From positions 1 to 37,136 of the forward strand of contig PBMP01000068.1 of NCBI GenBank assembly GCA_002722705.1: a stretch of DNA of 37,136 nucleotides, in the 5' to 3' direction. The DNA is from Pseudobdellovibrionaceae bacterium. Lineage in GTDB: Bacteria; Bdellovibrionota; UBA1018; UBA6935. The notes under the pieces were generated by a model, which was not told where the DNA came from, searched no databases, and worked only from the letters and a program-made list of their open reading frames with translations. The translations under genes and the position numbers were made by a program. Within the stretch, counting starts at the first letter, position 1, and each line of letters starts with the position of its first letter. This document shows, in pieces, positions 6,440-14,925 of the stretch.

Positions 6440-8814
6440 CATCGTTACAGGATCCTCCTAGGAATAGGAGGATAGTGAATTGGATATTTCAATATTTTTT
6501 AATTGTGGTTCTGGTCTTAGGATCGTTTGCATCAACAAATTCGTGGATGACATCCGCAGACGCTCGTGTTTTGGCTCGTACAGAAAGAGGGGCTTATTAC
6601 GGAAGGAAAGTTCGTTCTGTAAAAGTTATTGGGTTGAAAAGGATTGAGCGAGAAGCCATTTTACAAAAAATTCAAACAAAAAAAGGAAGTCTTTTAGATG
6701 CCGATCAAATTTCTGAAGACATCCAGTCCATATTTTCTTTAGGATATTTTGATGACGTCGCATTTGACGCTGAGCTTTCTGGTTCTGATGTTGATATTCA
6801 AATTACAGTGAAAGAGCGCCCTGCTGTTTCTGAAGTTATTTTTGATGGAAACGAACAAATCGATTCAGATGACCTCTATGAAGTTATTGATATGAAGGAG
6901 TGGTCAATTCTTGATATTGGTGTTGTTCGTAGCGATGTCGAAAAAATTCAAAAGCATTATGAAGAAAAAGGATTTTATCTAGCAAAGGTTTTTTATGAAG
7001 TTGAACCTGTTAAAGAAGGAGAAGTTAAGCTTGTTTATAAGGTGATTGATTTTGAGAAAGTAAAAATTAAAAAAATCACTTTTTTAAATAATAAAGTGTT
7101 TTCTGATGAACAATTAAAAAAGATCATGGCCGAAACTCAGGAAGGGGGACTCTTTTCTTTTATTTCTGGATCCGGAAGTTTTAAAGAGTCGGGTTTTAAG
7201 AATGATCTGCAGCGCCTCGTTTATTGGTATTTAGAACATGGATACGTCAAATTTAAGTACGAGAACCCGGTTGTTACTGTAAGTGAAGATAAGAGATGGC
7301 TTTATGTCACTATTCACGTAGATGAGGGACTTTCTTATGACATGGGAAATGTGGATTTTGGAGGAGATCTTCTTTTTTCTGAAGAGGAACTAAAAGAGGT
7401 TATTGAATTAAAAAAGGGAATGCCATTTAAGTTTTCCACAAGAAATACGGATATTCAGAAGCTTACAGAAAAGTATCAGGATTTGGGATATGCGTTTGTG
7501 AATGTAATTCCGAATATGAGAATCAATGATGAGACTCGGACTGTTGATATTACTTATAATTTTGAAAAGGGTAGCCTAGTTCACTTTGGAGAAATTCGAA
7601 TTTTAGGAAATTCAAAAACACACGATAAAGTCATTCGTCGAGAGTTGAGAGTTCATGAGGGAGAGCTTTATAATGGAACTCGGATGCGAAAGTCTCGTGA
7701 GCGTGTGGAGCGCTTGGGGTATTTTCAACCAGGTGAGGTTATTTTTAACACGGTCACTCGAAAAGGTCGTGATGATGTTGTTGATTTAGAAATCACAATT
7801 AAAGAACGTTCGACTGGAACCATTACTGTAGGGGCTGGATATGGAAGTGTTCAAAAGTTTTTCCTTACAGCAAAGATCTCGGAAATAAATCTTTTTGGGA
7901 GAGGGCAAACATTAAGTTTTGATGCTCAGTGGGCAGCCGACCGTTTAAATAAAAGTTTTAATTTAGGTTTCACAGATCCTTATGCATTTGACACCCGTTG
8001 GACGATGGGCTTCGATATTTTTTATGTCTTTTTTAATATTCCAAATCGATATTTGACTCGCAAATTGGGGTTCGATGTTCGTTTTGGTTATCCCATTACA
8101 GATGAAATTACCGGTTTTATTACATACAAAAATGAAGGTTTAAATATTTCACAGGTCCAAGATGCCTCTCTTAATACCTCTTTGGATCAAGGGGTTCTTT
8201 CAAGTGTTGTATGGAGTGTAGTCAGAGATGTCCGAAATAACCGATTTGAAACTTCAGGTGGGAATTATCAATCGGTCTCTTTAGAAACTGCTGGTTTTGG
8301 TGGGGATAAGAAGTTTTTGAAGTACACTTTGAATAACCGTTTTTATCATAGACTATTTGAGTCAAATTTAGTTTTCCGTCATAATGTTGAGTTTGGCCAA
8401 ATCTTTGATGCTTTTGGTGGAAGAGGACTTCCGCCTGCAGAAAAGTTTTATTTGGGAGGTCCAAATAATATGAGAGGATTTGGAACATTTCTACTTGGGC
8501 CTACTCAACCAAGCTCAACCGGATTTTTGGTTCCTCTTGGTGGAGAAACTGAGTTTTTTACCATGTTTGAGTTAGAGTATCCAATTGTGAAAGAAGCCGG
8601 ATTGAAATTAGTGACTTTCTTTGATGCAGGGAACTCGTTTGCTGGAAATCCTTTGATTGGAGATGAGGCGTTTCGTTTAAGAATGGATTATGGTTTTGGA
8701 GTTCGGTGGTTTTCTCCGATTGGACCACTCCGGTTTGAGTGGGGGTTCCCCATTCGGCCTAAACCGGGAGAAGATGACTTTAATTTCTGGTTTTTTATTG
8801 GTCCTCCTTTTTAG
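6436..8814 (+). CDS. bamA: Outer-membrane protein assembly factor BamA
   Basis: BamA is the core of the BAM complex that folds beta-barrel proteins into the outer membrane. Five POTRA repeats run from ~55 to ~460, each opening with a short beta strand and an NxxF/GNxx-type turn, and a barrel occupies ~465-792. The barrel carries the lid-loop motif as MRGF (usually VRGF) and ends in Phe. Two starts compete. TTG at 6436 overlaps lolD by TTGA and gives a basic n-region (PRNRR) before the signal peptide. GTG at 6475 follows AGGAGG by 3 bases but leaves an uncharged signal start. The 792-residue form is reported because its signal peptide is better; about 780 residues results otherwise. Confidence 0.93.
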   Translation: MTSLQDPPRNRRIVNWIFQYFLIVVLVLGSFASTNSWMTSADARVLARTERGAYYGRKVRSVKVIGLKRIEREAILQKIQTKKGSLLDADQISEDIQSIFSLGYFDDVAFDAELSGSDVDIQITVKERPAVSEVIFDGNEQIDSDDLYEVIDMKEWSILDIGVVRSDVEKIQKHYEEKGFYLAKVFYEVEPVKEGEVKLVYKVIDFEKVKIKKITFLNNKVFSDEQLKKIMAETQEGGLFSFISGSGSFKESGFKNDLQRLVYWYLEHGYVKFKYENPVVTVSEDKRWLYVTIHVDEGLSYDMGNVDFGGDLLFSEEELKEVIELKKGMPFKFSTRNTDIQKLTEKYQDLGYAFVNVIPNMRINDETRTVDITYNFEKGSLVHFGEIRILGNSKTHDKVIRRELRVHEGELYNGTRMRKSRERVERLGYFQPGEVIFNTVTRKGRDDVVDLEITIKERSTGTITVGAGYGSVQKFFLTAKISEINLFGRGQTLSFDAQWAADRLNKSFNLGFTDPYAFDTRWTMGFDIFYVFFNIPNRYLTRKLGFDVRFGYPITDEITGFITYKNEGLNISQVQDASLNTSLDQGVLSSVVWSVVRDVRNNRFETSGGNYQSVSLETAGFGGDKKFLKYTLNNRFYHRLFESNLVFRHNVEFGQIFDAFGGRGLPPAEKFYLGGPNNMRGFGTFLLGPTQPSSTGFLVPLGGETEFFTMFELEYPIVKEAGLKLVTFFDAGNSFAGNPLIGDEAFRLRMDYGFGVRWFSPIGPLRFEWGFPIRPKPGEDDFNFWFFIGPPF
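6452..6473 (+). promoter_or_regulatory. Hairpin with GGAA tetraloop covering the bamA Shine-Dalgarno
   Basis: Arms ATCCTCCTA (6452-6460) and TAGGAGGAT (6465-6473) are perfectly complementary over 9 bp and close a GGAA loop, a GNRA-class tetraloop. The 3' arm contains AGGAGG (6466-6471) immediately before the GTG at 6475. It sits 12 bases after the lolD stop, so a ribosome terminating on lolD could open it, which suggests translational coupling. Confidence 0.5.
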
Positions 8815-8870
8815 CTTGTTCTTTCTTATTGATCGTAGTGTTGAATTTTTGTTGGGGTTATGATGTGGTG

Positions 8871-8887
8871 GATCCGTTAAACGGATC
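8871..8887. promoter_or_regulatory. Perfect 17-bp dyad upstream of ompH
   Basis: GATCCGTTAAACGGATC is a perfect inverted repeat with 8-bp arms around a central A, in the bamA-ompH intergenic gap. No T run follows on either strand, so it is unlikely to be a terminator. It could be an operator for a dimeric regulator or an mRNA processing hairpin. Confidence 0.4.
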
Positions 8888-8941
8888 TCTTGAAAAAATA
8901 GAAATCCAGAGGCGTGAGACTTTGGAGGATGGAGTTACAAA

Positions 8942-9460
8942 ATGAAAAGAAACCTGTTTTTATTGATTGTTTTATTTTCAGTTCAAATGAGCTTAGCGGC
9001 TAATGTGCCTGCAGGAATGATTGCAACGGTAGATATGCAGAGAGCGCTTCAAACAGTCAATACTGGTAAAAAAGCAAAATCAAAACTTGAAAAAGAGTTT
9101 AACAATAAGAAAAAAGAACTTGAGAAAGAAAAAATTGCGATTGAAAAAATGCACAAAGAGCTTCAAAAGCAAGCTCTTGCGATGAGTGAAAAAGCTCGAG
9201 CGAAAAAATCCGCTGAACTCCAGCAAAGAGTGATGAAGTTTCAGGAAAAGACACGAATGTCTCAAATGGAAATTCAGCAGAAGGAAGCTCAGTTGACTAA
9301 ACCGATCATTGATAAATTAAAAGAAATTATCAAAGAGGTTTCTAGTAAAAAAGGTTATACAATTGTTCTGGAGAAGAATGAAAACTCTGTTTTGATTTCT
9401 CCTGAAAAAGATGATCTTACACAAGCAGTGATAGCCGCGTTTAACAAAAAGAATAAGTAA
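8942..9460 (+). CDS. skp: Periplasmic OmpH/Skp-family chaperone
   Basis: This 172-residue protein has a signal peptide (basic MKRN, hydrophobic LFLLIVLFSV, cleavage near residue 19-20 in SLAA). The mature chain opens with a short strand (IATVDMQRAL) and then a long Lys/Glu/Gln-rich coiled coil (about 45-125), the tentacle architecture of trimeric Skp. Skp holds unfolded outer-membrane proteins and delivers them to BAM, matching its place after bamA and before lpxD. GGAG lies ~8 bases upstream of the ATG. The high Lys content gives the strongly basic surface normal for the family. Confidence 0.9.
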   Translation: MKRNLFLLIVLFSVQMSLAANVPAGMIATVDMQRALQTVNTGKKAKSKLEKEFNNKKKELEKEKIAIEKMHKELQKQALAMSEKARAKKSAELQQRVMKFQEKTRMSQMEIQQKEAQLTKPIIDKLKEIIKEVSSKKGYTIVLEKNENSVLISPEKDDLTQAVIAAFNKKNK

Positions 9461-9469
9461 GTTGTTTTT

Positions 9470-10552
9470 GTGTCTTTTAGTGTTCAAGAAATTCTCTCCT
9501 GGTGTGGAGGGAAAATTGTCAATGAAAAGGATTTGGAAGTAGACTTGAAGGAGGTTCGAATCGAATCTCCTCATGCACTCTTAGGAGCAACGTCTTCTCA
9601 TTTGGCCTATTTTTTCTCAAAAAAATTTGTAGAAATTTTAGCGCAGTCTCAGCCAGGAGTTCTGATTACGGGGCCTGATTTTGTTGAGCCACTTTCACAA
9701 TCAGGACTTCCCCTGTGGGTAAAAACAGTGGTCATTTCGACTACCGATCCTTACTTGGCAATGGCAGAAATTTCTCAAAAAATGGCACCTGCTTTAACAA
9801 GTGTTTATTTTTCGGATTTCCCTGAAAAAACAAAGATTCATCCGACCGCTGTAATTGATTCTTCTTGCGATATTGGACCACGAGTTGAAATTGGTCCCTA
9901 TGCAGTTATTGAAGAGGGAACGGTGATTGGAGAGGGGGTACGGATAGGTGCTCATTGCTGTATTGGACCCCGTTCTCAGATTGGTAGCGGAACTGTACTT
10001 TTTCCCCATGTCACTTTGTATGAGAGAACCCACATTGGAGAACGTTGTCGAATACACTCAGGGGTGGTGATTGGGTGTGACGGGTTTGGATATGCGCAAA
10101 AAATAGAGGCTGGTAAACTTCCTGTTCATAGAAAAATTGTCCATTTTGGTAGAGTGGTCATAGGAGATGAAACTGAAGTCGGTGCAAATACGTGTATTGA
10201 TCGAGGTACCGTTGATGATACACGGATTGGTTCTCAGGTCATTATTGATGATCATGTAATGATTGGGCATAACGTCCAAGTGGATGATGGTGCAATTATT
10301 TGTGGTTTTTCAGGATACGCAGGATCCTCAAGAGTTGGAAAATTTGCAACAGTGGGTGGCTATACAGGTGTGGTTAATCAGGTCTTTATTGAGGATTTTT
10401 CTAAAGTCGCTGGGGGATCATTTGTGATAAATGATGTTCCTTCCGGAGAGGTTTATGCAGGTAATCCAGCTCGAAGCTACCGTGAGCACTTTAAGATTAA
10501 TGCTATGTTGAATAGAATGTTAAAAAAGAAAAAAGGAAGTAAAAATGAGTGA
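9470..10552 (+). CDS. lpxD: UDP-3-O-acylglucosamine N-acyltransferase
   Basis: This 360-residue trimeric enzyme adds the N-linked acyl chain to UDP-3-O-acylglucosamine in lipid A synthesis. Residues 1-115 form the uridine-binding domain. From ~120 a left-handed beta helix of hexapeptide repeats runs to ~330 (IGPYAV, IGEGVR, IGSGTV). Catalytic His267 lies in VMIGHNVQ, and the DRGTVDDT block precedes it. A basic C-terminal helix follows (LNRMLKKKK). The start is a GTG 9 bases after ompH with only a weak Shine-Dalgarno, suggesting coupling. It overlaps fabZ by 8 bases. Confidence 0.95.
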   Translation: MSFSVQEILSWCGGKIVNEKDLEVDLKEVRIESPHALLGATSSHLAYFFSKKFVEILAQSQPGVLITGPDFVEPLSQSGLPLWVKTVVISTTDPYLAMAEISQKMAPALTSVYFSDFPEKTKIHPTAVIDSSCDIGPRVEIGPYAVIEEGTVIGEGVRIGAHCCIGPRSQIGSGTVLFPHVTLYERTHIGERCRIHSGVVIGCDGFGYAQKIEAGKLPVHRKIVHFGRVVIGDETEVGANTCIDRGTVDDTRIGSQVIIDDHVMIGHNVQVDDGAIICGFSGYAGSSRVGKFATVGGYTGVVNQVFIEDFSKVAGGSFVINDVPSGEVYAGNPARSYREHFKINAMLNRMLKKKKGSKNE

Positions 10553-11069
10553 AGGATCTTACGAACTCAGTATTGATCAGATTCGTGAATTTTTACCTCA
10601 CCGGTATCCTTTTCTTATGATTGACCGAATTCTATCTATTTCTCCAGTAGGAGATCTTTCAAATTCGTCTTCAGCTGATAAAGTGGGAGTAGAGGTAATT
10701 GCACGAAAATGTATTTCTGCCTCGGATATGGTTTTTGAGGGGCATTTTCCGGGATATTCAATTTATCCAGGGGTTTTACTTATTGAAGCGATGGCACAGA
10801 CTTCTAGTTTTTCGATTTACCCATATGTTCAGGATCAATTTACAGAGTTTGTAGAAAATTTTTTATGTATCTTTGTCGGTATAGATCAAGCGAGATTCAG
10901 AAAACCTGTCGTTCCAGGGGACTTGCTTGAAATTCGAACGGAAGTTTTAAAAACGCGTGGTGAGCTTTGGGTTTTTCGAGGAGAAATCAAAGTGGAAGGT
11001 CAAAGAGTAGCTGACGCAGAGTTTAGGGCTAATTTATCATTAAGTGGAAAGAGTAAGGGATTGAAATGA
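10545..11069 (+). CDS. fabZ: 3-hydroxyacyl-ACP dehydratase FabZ
   Basis: This hot-dog-fold enzyme dehydrates 3-hydroxyacyl-ACP and competes with LpxA/LpxD for their acyl donor, hence its fixed place among lpx genes. Catalytic His67 is in EGHFPG and Glu81 in LLIEAMAQ; the N-terminal LPHRYPFLMIDR motif is present. At 174 residues it is about 25 longer than typical FabZ. The extra length lies in a Ser-rich insertion at ~36-48 and a loop at ~93-108 between the catalytic helix and the IDQARFRKPV strand. It overlaps lpxD by 8 bases and lpxA by ATGA. Confidence 0.93.
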   Translation: MSEGSYELSIDQIREFLPHRYPFLMIDRILSISPVGDLSNSSSADKVGVEVIARKCISASDMVFEGHFPGYSIYPGVLLIEAMAQTSSFSIYPYVQDQFTEFVENFLCIFVGIDQARFRKPVVPGDLLEIRTEVLKTRGELWVFRGEIKVEGQRVADAEFRANLSLSGKSKGLK

Positions 11070-11842
11070 AAATTCATGAGACAGCAATTGTTCATCCGGA
11101 AGCCACAATTGATTCAACAGTAGAGATTGGACCGTGGTGCCGTGTGGGGCCAGATGTTAAAATAGGCGCAGATACAAAGCTGATTAGCCATGTTGTTGTT
11201 GAAGGAAATACTTCAATTGGTGAAAGAAATCTAATTCATCCTTTTGCTGTTGTTGGTGGAGCTCCTCAAGATCTTAAGTACAGTGGAGAAAATACAGAAG
11301 TAATTATTGGAGATGATAATACGATTCGTGAGTCTGTGACGATTAATCTTGGAACCGTAGGTGGCGGTGGAAAAACAGTAGTTGGAAGTCATAATCTGTT
11401 GATGGCCTGTGTACACCTGGGGCATGATTGTATTTTAGGTGATCATAATATTCTAGCAGTTGGTACAGGCTTGGCTGGTCATGTCTTTTTGGATGGGTAT
11501 GTGACTCTTGGAGGACAAGTGGGAGTTTCTCAGTTTGTTCGTGTGGGAGCACATGCTTATATTGGGGGACAGTCAGGTCTTGAGAAAGATGTTCCTCCTT
11601 ATTGTATTGCAATGGGTTCACGTCCAATGGTTATTAAAGGTGCTAATATTGTTGGACTCAGGAGACGTGGTTTTGAGGTTGAGACCATTCAAAAAATTAA
11701 CGAAGCTATTAAACTTTGGGTTCGTCCTGATGTAACTAAAGAACAGTGTCTTTTAGAAATTGAATCTCAGTATTCAGGGATTCCTGAAATTGATCATTTT
11801 GTGAAGTTTATTCGTGATAGTCGATCCGGCGTGGTAAAATAG
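11066..11842 (+). CDS. lpxA: Acyl-ACP--UDP-N-acetylglucosamine O-acyltransferase
   Basis: This 258-residue enzyme catalyses the first committed lipid A step, transferring a 3-hydroxyacyl chain to UDP-GlcNAc. Hexapeptide repeats begin at residue 1 (IHETAIVHPEA) and form the left-handed beta helix to ~185, followed by a helical C-terminal domain. His117 and His120 in VHLGHD match the E. coli His122/His125 pair, His125 being catalytic. The usual VTIHRGT is VTINLGT here and the AVHQF-type strand is GVSQF, so two substrate-side His are replaced; this may affect acyl-chain or sugar selectivity. The gene shares ATGA with fabZ and is followed by lpxB-lpxK after 7 bases. Confidence 0.94.
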   Translation: MKIHETAIVHPEATIDSTVEIGPWCRVGPDVKIGADTKLISHVVVEGNTSIGERNLIHPFAVVGGAPQDLKYSGENTEVIIGDDNTIRESVTINLGTVGGGGKTVVGSHNLLMACVHLGHDCILGDHNILAVGTGLAGHVFLDGYVTLGGQVGVSQFVRVGAHAYIGGQSGLEKDVPPYCIAMGSRPMVIKGANIVGLRRRGFEVETIQKINEAIKLWVRPDVTKEQCLLEIESQYSGIPEIDHFVKFIRDSRSGVVK

Positions 11843-11849
11843 TGACCTT

Positions 11850-13988
11850 GTGAAGATTCTTTTTTCAGCAGCAGAGGCTTCTTCTGATTTACATGGAGCG
11901 CATTTGTTGCAAGCATTGCAGGCAGAAAAGTCAGTAGAGGCCTTTGGGCTGGGTGGTGTTCATTTACAAAATCAAGGAATGGATATCTACTTGGATGCTC
12001 GAGAGTTTCTCGCAATGGGGACGACAGAAGCAGTTTTTAAATTACCTAGACTTTATAAGGCTTATCGTAATTTAGTTCGCTTGGCTCTTGAGAAGAGACC
12101 GGATGTTGTGGTGCTCATGGATTATCCTGAGTTTCATATGCGTTTAGGAAAAAAATTAAGTCGGTTAGGCTTTAAAGTCGTATATTACGTCCCCCCTAAG
12201 CTTTGGGTGTGGCGTTCCTCTAGAGCGAAAGTATTAAGAAATTTTTTTACAAAAGTATTGGTTATCCTTCCTTTTGAAGAGCAATTTTTGAGAGATAGGT
12301 TGGTGAATGCACAGTATGTAGGTAGTCCTCTTCAAGATGAACTTCCTTTAGAGCTTTCTAAAGTTGAAGTGAGAAAAGAATACAATATTCCATTTGATGG
12401 TTTTGTGATTTCTTGTCTACCTGGAAGTCGTCTTGCTGAAGTTCAAGCTCACTTTTTTTTATTTTTAGATGCAATAGAAAGCTTTAGAAAAAAAAGTCAA
12501 ATAGAAAATATTATTGTTTTAGTTCCTTTTGCAAGTTCAATAGATTTTGAGAACTGGAGTCATGAATTTCATAGACAAAAAAAAGAAAGATGGCCTTTTT
12601 TAGATATTCGGATTTTTAATGAAAAATCTGCAGTTTCTATGATTGCTGCTGATGTCGGTCTGATTAAAAGTGGTACATCGACGTTAGAAGCAGCCTGGTT
12701 AGGCTGTCCTCATGTTGTTGTTTATAAAGCGTCTAGATTAACAGAATTTTTATTTAAGTATCTCGTTCGATATACAGGTCCTGTAGCACTTTCTAATTTA
12801 ATTGCAGGATGGACCCCGGATCAGGAGAAGGGAAGAAAATTTAGTTTTAGGGAATTAGTTGTAAATGATGTGAGTGTAGAGAGTATTGCTCATGAACTGT
12901 ATGAACTCGTGTTTGTAAGAGAGCGTTCTTTAGAGACTCAAAAAGCATGTCAAATTGTGAAACAGAAGTTACAAACACGTTCTCATCCAAGTCAAAAAGC
13001 GGCTCAAGAAATTATCAAAGTTGATTCCAGTTACTTTTCTCCTCAGGTTCAATCTCGATGGGATAGTTTTCAAAAAAGGACTGTGTCTACTATCTGGAGT
13101 GTAGGGTCATGGATTACTCGACGTCTAAAGAAAGGGACTCGTGTTTCTCCAATAGTTATTAGTGTTGGAAATGTGCAAGCTGGAGGAAGTGGGAAAACTC
13201 CTGTGATTGCAAATTTATCGCGTCTTTTAATTTCGCAAGGCTACGATGTTGGAATAGTGATGCGTGGTTATCAAAGTTCTTCTGAAAAAGAAGGTCGTCT
13301 TTTGTCTCCTGACATGAAAACTGTAGATCCAGAAGTTTTTGGGGATGAAGCAGTGTTACTTCATGAACAAATTCCACAAGTTTGGATTGGCGTGGGTGTA
13401 GATCGTTTGAAGAGTGTTAAATTAATGATAGAAAAAAACCCTCAAATTCAAGTCATTCTTTTAGACGATGGATTTCAAAACCATCAGTTGAAAAAAGATA
13501 TCGAAATTGTTTTGGCAACAGGATACTTTCCTGGAGATGTATATTTTAGAGACTTTTTTTCTGAAACAAAAAATGCAGATTTTTTACTGTGGACGAAAGG
13601 AAAAAGGAAATTCTCTCATTCTCAATCTTACGATGTGGAGTACAAAATTTCTCCAACGAATGAGCAAGGTCCTTTTTATCTTGTTTCTGGAATTGGCGAT
13701 CCGCAGACTTTGGAAAGACATGTTCAACAGGCAGGGTATTCAATAAAAAAACATGTTATTTTAGGTGACCATCAATGGGTTCGTAGAAAAGATGCCGAAT
13801 ACTGGAGGGCAGAAGCATCAAGTTTGGGATGTGAACTTTTGATGACTCAAAAGGACTGGGTGAGATGGCGAAATCTAATGTCGAGATCTAGTGACTGGGG
13901 AAAAGTTCATGTGGTTGAGCCTGACCTTATTTTTTCTGATGAGTTTAAAGAAAAGTTTTTAAAATTAATTCAGGTGTCTTCTAAATGA
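11850..13988 (+). CDS. Fused lipid-A-disaccharide synthase and tetraacyldisaccharide 4'-kinase (LpxB-LpxK)
   Basis: This 712-residue frame joins two lipid A enzymes usually encoded separately. Residues 1-~390 are LpxB: AAEASSDLHGAHL, GLGGVHLQ, MDYPEFHMRL, PPKLWVWRSSR, CLPGSRLAEV and KSGTSTLEAAWLG are all present, forming the glycosyltransferase that condenses UDP-diacylglucosamine with lipid X. Residues ~405-712 are LpxK: P-loop GNVQAGGSGKTP (~440-451), VMRGYQS and LDDGFQNHQLKKD (~537). LpxK normally begins with a membrane helix; here the linker before the P-loop is only an amphipathic segment (VSTIWSVGSWITRRLKK). No stop or frameshift separates the halves. The start is a GTG 7 bases after lpxA; the stop overlaps the next gene as ATGA. 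Confidence 0.93.
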   Translation: MKILFSAAEASSDLHGAHLLQALQAEKSVEAFGLGGVHLQNQGMDIYLDAREFLAMGTTEAVFKLPRLYKAYRNLVRLALEKRPDVVVLMDYPEFHMRLGKKLSRLGFKVVYYVPPKLWVWRSSRAKVLRNFFTKVLVILPFEEQFLRDRLVNAQYVGSPLQDELPLELSKVEVRKEYNIPFDGFVISCLPGSRLAEVQAHFFLFLDAIESFRKKSQIENIIVLVPFASSIDFENWSHEFHRQKKERWPFLDIRIFNEKSAVSMIAADVGLIKSGTSTLEAAWLGCPHVVVYKASRLTEFLFKYLVRYTGPVALSNLIAGWTPDQEKGRKFSFRELVVNDVSVESIAHELYELVFVRERSLETQKACQIVKQKLQTRSHPSQKAAQEIIKVDSSYFSPQVQSRWDSFQKRTVSTIWSVGSWITRRLKKGTRVSPIVISVGNVQAGGSGKTPVIANLSRLLISQGYDVGIVMRGYQSSSEKEGRLLSPDMKTVDPEVFGDEAVLLHEQIPQVWIGVGVDRLKSVKLMIEKNPQIQVILLDDGFQNHQLKKDIEIVLATGYFPGDVYFRDFFSETKNADFLLWTKGKRKFSHSQSYDVEYKISPTNEQGPFYLVSGIGDPQTLERHVQQAGYSIKKHVILGDHQWVRRKDAEYWRAEASSLGCELLMTQKDWVRWRNLMSRSSDWGKVHVVEPDLIFSDEFKEKFLKLIQVSSK

Positions 13989-14893
13989 AATATTTATCTG
14001 GGATGCTCTTAGGTTTAATGGGATGGGGCTGGGCGTTGAGTCCACTACGAATACAGCGGATGATTTCGTGGATTATGGGTAGAGTCATTTATCTTATAGG
14101 GATTCGCCGAGATGTAGTTCGAGAAAATTTAGATCGAGCATTTTTTAATGATACTCAAAAAAAGAAAGAAATTGAAAAAAAATTTTACATAGAGTTTGCA
14201 CAAACTTCTTTTGAAGTTTTAATGCTTTTTGGTGGGCTTTCTTATTTTATAAAAAAAAGAGTTGAGTTAAGAGGGATTGAACACTGGAAGTCAGCAAAAG
14301 AAAAAGGAAAAGGTGTTCTTTTTTTATCTAGTCATTTAGGAAACTGGGAGCTTATGGCCGCAAGAGGTGCTCTTTCAGGAATTGACTTGATGCTTGTTAC
14401 TAAAAAGTTAAAACCGTCTTGGTTTCATGAATTGATTGAGGAAGGAAGAGCTAAGGTGGGTGTTTTAGCTACGTATGAACCTCAGACAATGAAGAAGATT
14501 ATTCGACACTTGAAAAAAGGGGGGACCGTTGGAATGATCATTGATCAATACTCTGGACCTCCAGTAGGAATTCGAGTACCTGTTTTTGGAATTCCTGTGG
14601 GAACACCTTCAGTTGTTGCTGCAGTAGCAAGACGATTTGACCTTCCTGTATTACCTGTAAAAAACTATCGAACTTCAGATGGAAAGCATATTGTAGAAAT
14701 TCTTCCTGAAAAAAAATGGGTTGAGTCTTCTCAAGGGGATGAAATCGCAGTGAACACTGCTCTTTATTCAAAAGAAGTGGAGTCACATATTTATGAGGTC
14801 CCTGAGCAGTGGCTATGGTCTCACCGTCGCTTTAAAGGAGATTTAGGTCCTCTTCAAGAAGGCGAGTGGACTCAGGGAAGAGCTCGGAGTTGA
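13985..14893 (+). CDS. Lysophospholipid/lipid A acyltransferase, LpxL/HtrB family
   Basis: This 302-residue inner-membrane enzyme should add a secondary (acyloxyacyl) chain to lipid A. An N-terminal hydrophobic segment (about 5-40) anchors it, and the HX4E catalytic motif is His117-LGNW-Glu122. Typical downstream blocks are present: MIIDQYSGPPVGIRVPVFG and PEQWLWSHRRFK. In E. coli the LpxL and LpxM paralogues act after KdtA; here only one copy is visible and no waaA lies in the window, so the order of acylation and Kdo addition cannot be read. It is coupled to lpxB-lpxK by ATGA. Confidence 0.88.
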   Translation: MKYLSGMLLGLMGWGWALSPLRIQRMISWIMGRVIYLIGIRRDVVRENLDRAFFNDTQKKKEIEKKFYIEFAQTSFEVLMLFGGLSYFIKKRVELRGIEHWKSAKEKGKGVLFLSSHLGNWELMAARGALSGIDLMLVTKKLKPSWFHELIEEGRAKVGVLATYEPQTMKKIIRHLKKGGTVGMIIDQYSGPPVGIRVPVFGIPVGTPSVVAAVARRFDLPVLPVKNYRTSDGKHIVEILPEKKWVESSQGDEIAVNTALYSKEVESHIYEVPEQWLWSHRRFKGDLGPLQEGEWTQGRARS

Positions 14894-14925
14894 AGTTTTA
14901 TAAAAGTGCTTTAGACTGAGAGAAG

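Noticed and set aside
8871-8887. Palindrome as terminator of bamA
   Set aside because: No T run follows on either strand; the next bases are TCTTGAAAAAATAG.
11850-13988. Assembly error joining separate lpxB and lpxK genes
   Set aside because: The linker reads as normal coding sequence with an amphipathic helix and a smooth frame, and the gene is coupled at its 3' end by ATGA; an error cannot be fully excluded without reads.
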